The notes beneath the pieces were generated by a model, which was given only the letters and a program-made list of their open reading frames with translations, was not told the DNA's origin and did not search any database. 64,000 nucleotides of DNA from Ctena decussata (Eukaryota; Mollusca; Bivalvia; Lucinida; Lucinidae): contig OZ022503.1 in the NCBI GenBank assembly GCA_963989385.1, forward strand, positions 48,172,858 through 48,236,857, read 5' to 3'. Positions 54,916-64,000 of the stretch are shown here, one piece after another (the stretch's first letter is position 1; each line of letters opens with the position of its first letter). The translations under genes and the position numbers were made by a program.

Positions 54916-57014
54916 CTGGAATAGTAAAACACATGATACATCAATGTGATTTTGGTTTTTACTATGCGATGCCTCATTTCATAAGATAATCTGCCGGCAC
55001 ATATGATCAAACACTAAAATCGAAATCAAAGATAATGTCGGGGCCGTATCTTCACCAAGTCCCAACTTTACACATTTATGCAAAGCGTACTCTTCACTTT
55101 TAAATCCTTTCAAATTGGATGAGCCCTTTTATTATTTTGAATATGTCCGATTTATTCACTTAGTAGGTATTTTTTATAGAAATTGCTGAAAATTTTATGC
55201 AAATATTGAAAACCCGGATCCGACGCCGCGTTCTACGGCGTCTGATCTGGGTCTGCTCCGTTCGTTTGAACCTATGTTTTGTCTTTTTTGTGGGGAGGCT
55301 TAACATTCACCATAAACCATGACACATTTAAACGATACATTCTTACATTGTGAAACTCCTAATTTTTTTTTGTAACTAAAATCGATTTTTTATCAAGACT
55401 GGTTAAGATAATTTTAGCACCAGAGCATTTATTGCTTACTACCCCGCGGGCACCTGATCACACCTCTGTTTTGGGGTCCATGTCTGTGTATCGAAAATAT
55501 TCCGGAATTGTCTATGTTTAACTGACCTACGAGTTCGGACTTATGATTTGGGTACTTTGACCACTATCATTTCAACACGTCTCAGGACAATGATTTATTC
55601 AAAATGAACTTCTGATGTTGGAGCTCAAACCACTTACCCAATGATTTTTCCAAATATTCATTACCACAGCTGGTCCAAAACTTCTGGCGGTGTTCATACT
55701 TGAACCGGTTACCTCCACCTAATCATAAAACACATCATATATATACACCATACACTTGAGATGTGAACATATTATGTGCCAGTTTATGACCATCAAAATA
55801 TTATATTCTGATAAGGTAATGTCTAATAGAATGAATGGCCATTAGTTATTAATCTATTAAATGGTCATTAATAGAGAGACGTCTGCCCATTCCTCAGTCT
55901 TGAACAGTACTAACGTCATTCATCAAATTCCGTAAATGATGGTCTCTCTCTACCATAAAAAAGCATTTAATGATCATAAGTTATTGGGCAAAAATGTCAA
56001 TTACCGTGGTAATGTTTAAAATTAATGGGCATGAATTATTAATACCAAATGAATATTGTCGCTAACCATGGCAGCTGACCATAAGATACTACCATGAGAA
56101 GTGTTAATGGGTTTTATAATGGCCATGAAAATGAAAGAGGCGGAACGATTAAAAAGGCTTACAGATTTCTGTTTTAATGGCCTTTTTTGGCGGTCATGGC
56201 GACATAATGACCCGGTAATGGCCATGAATTATGTCAAGTTTCTTGGGTGGCATTTTCTTGGGTTTTTAATGGCTCATCCATGGCATGTTAATAGGCATTT
56301 CTGTGGTAGTGATTGTCTTTTTGAGAATACAAAACTGATATTGAAATAGAACAAGAAGATTACAGTAATACTTACAGCCCACATATGTGCCATGGTGATG
56401 GAAAACCCGATCGTTAATGGAAAGGAGCCACCCAAATCAGTTCTTTTGCTGTCACATGAGGCAAATACAGTAAGAACCAAAGCAAACGTGATGAAGAATT
56501 CAATTCCAACAGCTTGGCCTTCAGTAACTCCTTCTCCCAAAGTTGTAGCCCCTAGGGAACCTATCTGATTATCAGGAGTGAATGCTTTGAGTAAAGCGCT
56601 TCCAATGATCGCGCCAACAAGTTGAGCACCGATAAAAAGCAGGGCTTTTATAAGACTTATTCGCCTTGTTATCAGCATTGCGCATGTCACAGCCGGGTTA
56701 ATATGACCGCCACTTATGTGCCCAATAATCCAAACTATTGTTGCAACAAGTAGTCCGAATGAGAGAGCTATTTGCACAACATCAAGTGTTTTGTCGTCTT
56801 TCCAACCCTGAATGCATGATCCTGATCCAATAAGCACTAGTAGAAGCGTCCCAAGAAACTCAGCAAATATCGCTTTCCATAACATAAGCGACCGGACATC
56901 TTCTAAGCTGGTTACCATCATAGATTTACAACAATTTCCTGCCTTTAGTTTCTTATCTTGACTTTTCAAACCTTCTTGAGAACCAGTATCCCCGTCAGAT
57001 GCTTTCCTAGACAT
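54718..57014 (-). CDS. AQP: Aquaporin gene B (AQP4-like paralogue with NTA second box)
   Basis: Predicted plasma-membrane channel of the classical aquaporin family, 305 residues joined from 57014-56376, 55718-55638 and 54915-54718. The first pore loop is intact (HINPAVT, NPA at 106-108). The second loop reads SMNTARSFG, so Thr223 replaces the proline. The filter positions F86, H210, S219 and R225 are otherwise kept. All junctions are phase 0 with GTAAGT donors and AG acceptors. The ATG at 57014 is fixed by an in-frame TAG 14 codons upstream, and a strong acceptor (T-rich tract then CAG, first exon base 57100) points to an untranslated leader exon further up. Introns are only 657 and 722 bp. 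Same strand and exon plan as gene A, about 20 kb away, hence a tandem duplicate. An intact reading frame argues that it is functional; selectivity with NTA is uncertain. Confidence 0.93.
55203..55268. repeat. P3 palindrome, copy 6, in aquaporin B intron 2
   Basis: GGATCCGACGCCGCG with CGGCGTCTGATCTGGGTCTG; one of the few insertions in this short intron. Confidence 0.6.
55638..55718 (-). CDS. AQP: Aquaporin B coding exon 2 (81 bp, NTA motif)
   Basis: Twenty-seven codons from VEVTG to KNHW, bounded by ATTAG and GTAAGT. The motif codons are AAC ACC GCC AGA against AAT CCA GCC AGA in gene A, giving N-T-A-R in place of N-P-A-R. This exon is below the size normally reported as an ORF and was found by reading for the conserved exon. 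Confidence 0.92.
56376..57014 (-). CDS. AQP: Aquaporin B coding exon 1
   Basis: Residues 1-213, closing AHMWA before a GTAAGT donor at 56375. It includes a Lys-rich N-terminus with a Cys-Cys pair at 28-29 (a pair is also present in gene A), the first NPA box, and TMs 1 to about 5. No intron is present in the loop C region. Confidence 0.93.
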
Positions 57015-57344
57015 GGGTATATGGAAAACTCTGGCAAGTGTATGCGATCTGAGCTATTTAAGATCCTCCGTTAGTGGTGGCCAGGTCTGTGTGCGAATGC
57101 CTGAATAAAAAAATAAAAAAAAACATTATGATGCTTAACAATTACTCACTAATGATAACAAAGGAACATCGCCATACTTCTGCTATTTTCACATAGGGGA
57201 ACATTTTCGTGACTTCTATGCCCCCCCCCCCCCCAAAAAAAAAGTCAATCATTTTCCTTTAAGAGCTAATTCCCATTTTGAAGGAAGAAAAATGGCAATG
57301 TCAGAGTTATTTCCAATGAAAATGTACCCGTTCCATGAAAACAA

Positions 57345-59324
57345 GAGGGCCATGAGGCCCTGAATCGCTCACCTGAACAATTGGCAAGGTGGCTTTTACT
57401 TATCATGTCTGAAATTGTCAAAATATGAGTTCTGGGTCAAAAGTCAAAGAATGACCATGACCACTTGTACTCATAAATGTTCATGTACTCATTAAGACAA
57501 CCATATATACACCATTTTTAGGCCGAAATCTTCAAAACTTTCCATGAAATCTTATGTTCTAGCATTTTCCCATATTTGACCATGCCGCAAAAAAGGTCAA
57601 GGTAAACCCAAGGTCACCATTTGAACAGTCTTGGTGGTACTCTAGTACTCCATGCTATTTACCAAGTTTCAAGGCCATAGGTGTATTGGTTCTGGAGAAG
57701 AAAAATATTAAAGATTTATACCATAAGCGGTAATGGCGGCCAAGTTGGTCATGTGACCTGGACCGTTTGAACAAATTTTTCATTCAATCAACCCCTGGAG
57801 GCTCTATATGAAATGTGTTCACAATTGGCCCTTTGGCTTTTGAGGAAATGGTTGAAAATGTCAAAATATGAGCGATCTGGATCAAAGGTAAAAAAATGAC
57901 CTTGACCTCTTGTACTCATAATTCTTCATGAACTCATTCAGAAAACTGTATATACCAATTTTTTAGGCCAAAATCTTCAAAACTTTCCATGAAATCTTAT
58001 GTTCTACCATTTCCCCATATTTGACCTTGCTGTAAAAGGTCAAGGTCAACACAAGGTCATAATTTGAACAATCTTGATAGTACTCAAGTACCCTATGCTA
58101 CATACAAAGTCTCAAGGCCATCGGTCAATTGGTTCTGGAGAAGAAGATTTATAAAGGTATTTACCATATATGGGCATGGCGGCCATGTTGGTCATGTGTC
58201 CAGGAGCGTTAGAAAATTTTTTCATTCCCTCAACCCCTCGAGGCTCTATATGAAATTTGGTTTCAATTGGCCCAGTAGTTTTAGAGCAGATTCTTTGAAA
58301 TTGTCAAAATTTGAGATTTCTGGGTCAAAGGTCAAAGAATGACCTTGACCTCTTATACTCACATATCTTCATGTACTCATTAAGATGATTGTATATACCA
58401 ATTTTTAGGCCAAAATCTTCAAAACTTACCATGAAATCTCATGTGCTAGCATTTTCCGATATTTGACCTTACCGTAAAAAAGGGCAAGGTCAACCCAGGG
58501 TCATAATTTGAACAATCTTGATAGTACTTGAGTACCCAATGCTACATACTGAGTTTCAAGGCCATCGGTCTACTGGTTCTGGAGAAGAAGCTTTTTAAAC
58601 GTTTTTACCATATATGGGCGTGGTGGCCATGTTGGTCATGTGACCTGGACCGTATGAACAAATTTTCATTCCCTCAACCCCTAGAGGATTTATATGCAAT
58701 TTAATTACAATTGGCCTAGTTGTTTTTGACGAGATTGTTTGATATTGTCAAAATATGAGAGTTCTGGGTCAAAGGTCAAAGAATGACCTTGACCTCTTGA
58801 ACTCATAAATCTTCATGTAGTCATTAAGATGACTGTATGTACCAATTTTTAGGCCAAAATATTCAACAATATCCAAGATATCTTATGTTGCAGCATTTTG
58901 CCATATAAAAGCATAAGGAAGCAAATTTGACCTTACCGTAAAAAAAGTCAAGGTCAACCCAAGGTCATAATTTGAGCAATCTTGGTAGTACTCGTGTACC
59001 CGATGCTACATACCAAGTTTCAAGGCCATCGCCCTATTGGTTCTGGAGAAGAAGATTTTTTCAGGTTTTTACCATATATGGGCATGGCGGCCATGTTGGT
59101 CATGTGACCAGGACCGTTTGAACAACTTTTCGTTCCTAAGGTCCCAGGAGGCTCTATATGAAATTTGGTTACAATCGGCCCAGCGGTTTCAGAGGAGAAG
59201 TTGTTTGAAAGTGCGGACGGACGACGGACGGACGGACGGACGGACGGAGGACGGACGACGGACGACGGAGCCTTACCATCCTATAAGCTCCCCCGGAGCC
59301 GCTGGCTCAGGTGAGCTAAAAATG
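57345..59324 (-). mobile_element. Tandem-repeat interspersed element, copy 2
   Basis: Minus-strand, longer copy of the 8.5-kb element. Ends are AAACAAGAGGGCCATGAGGC and GGCTCAGGTGAGCTAAA. It has about four units of ~430-450 bp (CATGTTGGTCATGTGACC near 57745, 58188, 58630 and 59092), each with GGTCAAGGTCAAC and GGTCAAAGAATGACCTTGAC. A (GGAC)n tract lies at 59214-59270. Confidence 0.8.
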
Positions 59325-60079
59325 GGTAGGTAATTTGATCTATGATTTTATAAATTATTTTCAGGGCTCAGACATTTCTTTTTTTAACTTTTAAGAGCCA
59401 TTCTCTGTAATGACTTAAATTTTTACATAGGGCCGTGGCACGCATAGTCACCGATTTTGCTCAAACTTTCCTATATTACTTATTGTGACACAAAAACAAG
59501 ATAACAACATCAGTTTCATCCAAAGCATGCCCGTTGCCATGGCAACAGCAGCTATACATTTTGGAAAAAAAAGTGCTTAAAAATGTCCTAAAATGGGCAA
59601 CTTTTCAACAAATATATTACCTTTCAAATGCATGACAAGCTCTAATTTCTTTCTACCTACAAATAACTTGTTTACACTAACTTTAAAAAAGAAATTAAAA
59701 AAATTATTTGGAAAACCTCTGTGGTCATCAGGCTCAAGCAAAGTGGGTGGAGGTTTCCATATATGGCAAAAATCCAATTTCACACATCTTTAAGGACATT
59801 TCTAGAGTTCTTGCGGCCTCGTCAATATATGTGTGCACCGTCCTCCTACAGAACAGTGTTCTGTAAATATGTTTCTGGAAAAACATGCTTGGGAAAGTAT
59901 ACTTTCTGAAGCGTTACCATAGCAACAATAAGTGTACCGTTGCAAAAAGCAAGTTCTTAGGGGTACAGTCCTTGTAATGTCAAATCATCATAGTTTATGA
60001 TCATATTTGTTTCTTTATTTTGAAACTCATTTTACAATATATTTATCTTCTATAAACTATGGACATTTTGTTGGTTTCT
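59325..60079. other. Repeat-like spacer between two AGGTCA-rich elements
   Basis: No coding seen. CATGCCCGTTGCCATGGCAACAGC and poly-A/T tracts suggest further repeat material. Confidence 0.4.
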
Positions 60080-61132
60080 CTTATCAAGGTCAAGGTCAAG
60101 GTCACAGAAACAATAAAAACTGCTAAAATGCGTATTTTTTTTTTCATATTATGTGTTCTGTATCAACCATATATTGCAGCAATGGCTTTGAACCTTGTCA
60201 TTATCTGACATATTACAGAAGCTTTCAAATACACATACAGTTGGGTTTACTCAGGAAGCTACAAGGTCAAGGTCAATGTCACACAAACAAGAACAAATGC
60301 TACAAATACATATTTTTTGAAACATTTTGTGTCCTATATGAACAATAAATTGCAGCAATGTCTTTCTATTTGGAATTTATTTAATATATAACAAAAGCTT
60401 TCAAACAACCAACTTTCCTCCAGAAGCATCCAAGTTTAAGGTCAAGGTCAAGGTCACAGAAACAAGAAAAATACTAAAAGTGCATATTTTTCTCATATTT
60501 TGTGTTCTGTATCAACAATATATTGCAGCAATGTCTTTGTACCTGGTCTTTATCTAACACATTACAATAGCTTTCAAATACACATATAGCTTGTTCATTC
60601 AGAAACCTCCAAGGTCAAGGTGAAGGTCATAAAACAAGAAAAAATGCTAAAAATGCACATATTTGCAAAATTTTGTGTCATATATCAACAATATACTGCA
60701 ACAGTGCCTTTGCAGTTGGCATATGTTTAAAATGTCACAAAAGCTTTCAAACAAACAACTTTTCTTCAGTAGCCTCTAAGGTCAATGTCAAGGTCAAGGT
60801 CAGAGAAAGAAGGAAAAAATGCTAAAAGTGCATATTTTTTTTTCTAATTTTTTTTATGTTCTGTATCAAAATATATTGCAGAAATATCTTTGTACCTAGT
60901 CTTTATCTACTATATTACAATAGCTTTCAAATACACATACAGCTAGTTTCCTTCAATAAACTCCAAGGTCAAGGTCAAGGTCACAAAAACAAGCGAAAAT
61001 GCTAAAATGCACAGAATTTCGGTATTTGTGTCCTATATCAACAATACATTGCTGCCATGTCTTTGTAGTTGGTCTTTATTTAGTATATAACAAAAGCTTT
61101 CAAACAAACAACTTTCTTCCAGTGGCCCCAAA

Positions 61133-61706
61133 GGCCAAATAAAAAAATATGCTTGTTTCGGGTTTCCCGACCCTACCTAAAAATCGGCAGTGACCCTTAA
61201 GATTTTTTTGACTTCCTGAAAAAAAATCGATTTCGGTACATTCGGCTAGTTTCCGGCCGTTTTTTCTCTACTCGGCGATCAATGTCTTGCAGGCGCTCGG
61301 GAGAAAAATCAATACGGGTAAAAGCTAATGATTTAAAGCGTCTGTTTAACGCTGGAGTCTTCGTAAGCATGGCGTATTCGGGCGCTTCCGTTTTGAACAT
61401 TTCAAAGGAAAAATGCGTCCATGGTCCTGCCGAGAGACAGTTCAACGTCGTGGCTCACGAAAATACGTTTGAAAAATTTGAATGCAATTACCGGTGCAGG
61501 ATAAACAGCATGAACAGTGTTTTGAACATGTTGTCAGAAAACGCTAATGGGCCGTGGACGGAGCTCTCGGACAGTATGTACCAAATGCCAATGGGTGCAT
61601 TAATACAGACCTTCCCTAACAATAAATATATAAGGCTGGTCTGTTTACAAGAAATACATTTACATAACTTATTATATTAAAGGCAAAGGTAAATATCGAC
61701 ATATTA

Positions 61707-61747
<41 letters not shown>

Positions 61748-61809
61748 ACCTACCCTACCTACAGAATTTCAGACTGAAACCCTAAACACACATATTTTTT
61801 TATTTGGCC
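61133..61809. mobile_element. 677-bp TIR element carrying a 132-codon open frame
   Basis: Inverted ends GGCCAAATAAAAAAATATG with about 31 of 34 matching bases, flanked by AAA on both sides. It is inserted in a unit of the 177-bp array. Sub-terminal CCCTACCT motifs occur on both sides, and a 29-base A run lies at 61713-61741. Confidence 0.75.
61282..61680 (+). CDS. Uncharacterised 132-codon ORF inside a TIR element
   Basis: Uninterrupted frame from ATG to TAA, the longest outside the aquaporins, LINEs and their shadows. Residues 40-110 include CVHGPAERQFNVVAHENTFEKFE-like soluble sequence with several Cys and Asn, without membrane segments or a motif I know. AATAAA lies at 61621, within the frame, and a poly-A run follows 33 bases after the stop, which could suggest a captured retrocopy. 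It may also be chance. No function is proposed. Confidence 0.3.
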   Translation: MSCRRSGEKSIRVKANDLKRLFNAGVFVSMAYSGASVLNISKEKCVHGPAERQFNVVAHENTFEKFECNYRCRINSMNSVLNMLSENANGPWTELSDSMYQMPMGALIQTFPNNKYIRLVCLQEIHLHNLLY

Positions 61810-61830
61810 AAAGGGTGAGGCTAAGGACAC

Positions 61831-63400
61831 AGAAACAAGAGGCCATGAGGCCCTGAATCGCTCACCTAAGCAATTGGCCAAATAGCTCTTACTTATGTCT
61901 GAAATTGTTAAAATATGAGTCTTGGGTCAAAAGTCAAAGAATGCCCATGACTCATAAATCTCCATGGACCCATTAAGACACCATATATACCATTCTTATG
62001 CCAAAATCTTCAAAACTTTCCATGAAATCTTATGTTCTACCATTTTCCCATATTTGACCATGCCACAAAAAAGGTCAAGGTAAACCAAAGGTCATTATTT
62101 GAACAGTATTGGTAATACTTCAGTACTCCATGCGACTTACCAAGTTTCAAGGCCATCGGTCTATTTGTTCTTGAGAAAAAAGTATTAAAGTTTTATATGA
62201 TAAATGGGTATGGCGGCCCCGTTCATCATGTGACCTGGACTGTTTGAACAAATTTTCATTCCCTCAACCCCTGGAGACTCTATATGAAAATTGGTTGAAA
62301 TTTGGCTTTTGAGATAATGTATGAAAATGTCAAAATAAGAGAGACCAGGGTCAAAAGTCAAAAACTGGCCTTGACCTCTTGTACTCATAATTCTTCATGA
62401 CCTCAGTAAGATGAGTGTATATACCAAGTTTTAGGCCAAAATCTTCAAAATTTCCCATAAAATCTATGTTCTAGCATTTTCCCATATTTGAACTTGCTGT
62501 AGAAAAGGACAAGGTCAATCAAAGGTCATAATTTGAACAACCTTGAAGGAACTTGAGTACCCGATACTACTTATCAAGTTTGAAGGTCATTGGCAAATTG
62601 GTTCTTTCGAAGAATTTTTTAAAGGTCTTTGTCATATATGGGCATGGTGGCCATGTTAATTATGTGACCTGGATCGTTTGAACAACGTTTTGTTCTCTCA
62701 AGCCCTGGAGGCTCACAAATGAATTTTGGTTACAATTGGCCCAGTGGCTTTTGAGATGATGTTTGAAAATGTCAAAATATAAGAGACCTGGGTCAAAGGT
62801 CAAAGAATGACCTTGACTTTTTGTACTCGTAAACTTCATGTACTCATTAAAATGACTGTATTTACCAATTTCTCATATGTTCAAAACTTACCATGAAACA
62901 TTATGTTCTAGCATTTCCACATATTTGACCTTGCCATAAGAAAGGTCAAGGTCAACCTTAGATCATCATTTGAACAATCTTGGTAGTACTTGAGTACTTT
63001 ATGCTACATACCAAATTTCAAGGCCATTGGTCTATTGGTTCTGCAGAAGTTTTTTGAAGCTTTTTACCATATATGGTTGTGGCAGCCATGTTGGTCATGT
63101 GACCTGGACCGTTTGAACAAATTTTTTATCCATCAACCTCTGGAGACTCTATGTGAAATTTGGTTACAATTGGCCCAGTGGCTTTTGAGGAGATGTTTAA
63201 AATTGTTCAAAACACGAGAGAAAGAATGACCTTGATCTCTTGTACTCATAAATCTTCATGTACTCAGTAAGATGGCTGTACGCACCAATCTTTAGCCCAA
63301 AATCTTCAACGGTTTCCAAGATATCAGATGTTCTAGCATTTTTCCATATAAAAGCACAAGGAAGCAAATTTGACCTTGCCGTAAAATACAGTCAAAATCA
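61831..63400 (-). mobile_element. Tandem-repeat interspersed element, copy 3 (truncated)
   Basis: Starts ACAAGAGGCCATGAGGCCCTG and runs through about three units like those of copy 2. Similarity fades near 63400 and the GAGCTCACCTGAG end is absent, so this copy is truncated. Confidence 0.78.
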
Positions 63401-63669
63401 GCCCAATGTAATAAGGACGAGTTACACTTTACTATTGCAATGTGCCCACTGAAAAGGCCGATTTTCGAAGGTAGGCAGATAACCACAAAAATATGAAGAA
63501 ATGTTAGCTATTTGTTTCTAGTTTATTCTGTACGATTTCATTTTCCGGTATTTTAATGCATTTTATGTTAATTTTGCGATTGAATACATGTACTGTCTGC
63601 AACATTTAACATTGAGCCTATGGGAATTTTAACTATCAACGTCCACTATGCATCCAAATTTCACTTCAT

Positions 63670-63764
63670 CCTACCCTCGTAACCACTACAATTTTTATAT
63701 ATAATTATTCCTCATATACATATTCATCATAATCGGGTTATATAACGGTGGTTACGAGGGTAGG
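63670..63764. mobile_element. 95-bp TIR MITE (CCTACCCTCGTAACCAC ends)
   Basis: A perfect 17-bp inverted terminal repeat surrounds a ~60-bp AT-rich centre. Confidence 0.7.
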
Positions 63765-63956
63765 AGTAAACGAAAAATAAAATTTTTGGGTAAATTTTCA
63801 TGTATCCAACGCTAGGACTAAAGGATTTATATCAAAATCGCAGCAGCATATTTTGTAACTGATAGAAAATAGTGGCATTATTCGACTCAGCACATCTTTC
63901 TTAAAGTGTTCATTTTTGTAGTATGTGTTCGTAATGCCCTTACCAAGGATTCCGTG

Positions 63957-64000
63957 GGTGTGTGTGGTGGTGGTGGTGGTGGTGGGGGGGGGGGGGGGGG
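63957..64000 (+). repeat. (GGT)n and G run at the window edge
   Basis: GTGTGTGTGG, then GGT repeats, then at least 16 G up to the last base. Homopolymer length is likely unreliable. Confidence 0.85.

Larger units (their letters stand above)
60080..61850 (+). repeat. Tandem array, ~177-bp unit, AAGGTCAAGGTCAAGGTCA
   Basis: Units are marked by AAGGTCAAGGTCAAGGTCAC near 60085, 60262, 60437, 60611, 60779 and 60965. Each also has CAACAATATATTGCAGCAATG and AGCTTTCAAA. A TIR element (61133-61809) splits a last unit, whose continuation (GGACACAGAAACAAG) abuts element copy 3. Confidence 0.82.

Noticed and set aside
59037..59333. Frames with RTDDGRTDGRTEDGRR-like sequence
   Set aside because: Translation of the GGAC simple repeat at the end of a tandem-repeat element.

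Overview
The window reads as non-coding-rich genomic DNA of an animal, most probably a marine bivalve mollusc. This is an inference from intron-bearing aquaporin genes, AGGTCA-rich tandem-repeat elements, tRNA-derived SINEs and a very high density of short palindromic DNA transposons. The sequence is AT-rich, genes are sparse, and nearly everything between them is layered mobile-element debris.

Two protein genes can be assembled with confidence. Both are on the minus strand and both encode classical (AQP1/AQP4-type) water-channel aquaporins. Gene A (36980 down to 28880) and gene B (57014 down to 54718) share the same three coding exons with phase-0 junctions, including an 81-bp middle exon that carries the second pore loop. 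They are tandem paralogues about 20 kb apart. Gene A has TE-swollen introns (4.0 and 3.2 kb); gene B has introns of about 0.7 kb. Gene A keeps both NPA boxes, whereas gene B has NTA in the second box. Lesser coding traces are a frameshifted TRIM/NHL-like beta-propeller remnant (49.05-50.27 kb), two dead copies of one LINE (15.4-17.5 and 51.96-53.15 kb), an unassigned 50-codon candidate exon at 22.15 kb, and a 132-codon ORF inside a TIR element at 61.3 kb.

The dominant repeat is a ~236-bp, almost fully palindromic MITE ending GAGCC...GGCTC. Seventeen recognisable copies, plus a half copy and a divergent relative, lie in the window, five of them packed into 47.8-51.0 kb. Seven copies have perfect 4-bp direct repeats of the form ANNT at their borders. 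One copy sits inside the TRIM-like remnant, and removing it with one AAAT restores the reading frame exactly.

Layout: 0.3-5.3 kb, nested inverted repeats with a 2.7-kb TIR element and an AGGTCA-bearing tandem array; 8.5-12.5 kb, a 4-kb TIR element full of short degenerate repeats and interrupted by a tandem-repeat element; 15.4-17.5 kb, a LINE; 18.5-21.9 kb, SINEs and MITEs; 24.7-27.4 kb, a 2.6-kb foldback element with a LINE-like scrap in its loop; 28.4-28.7 kb, a 320-bp palindromic element; 28.9-37.0 kb, aquaporin A; 37.8-44.7 kb, MITEs and a tandem duplication with nested insertions; 46.7-51.6 kb, SINEs, MITE cluster and TRIM remnant; 52-53.2 kb, a LINE; 54.7-57.0 kb, aquaporin B; 57.3-63.4 kb, large AGGTCA-rich tandem-repeat elements. 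No rRNA, functional tRNA, CRISPR or prokaryotic feature was seen.
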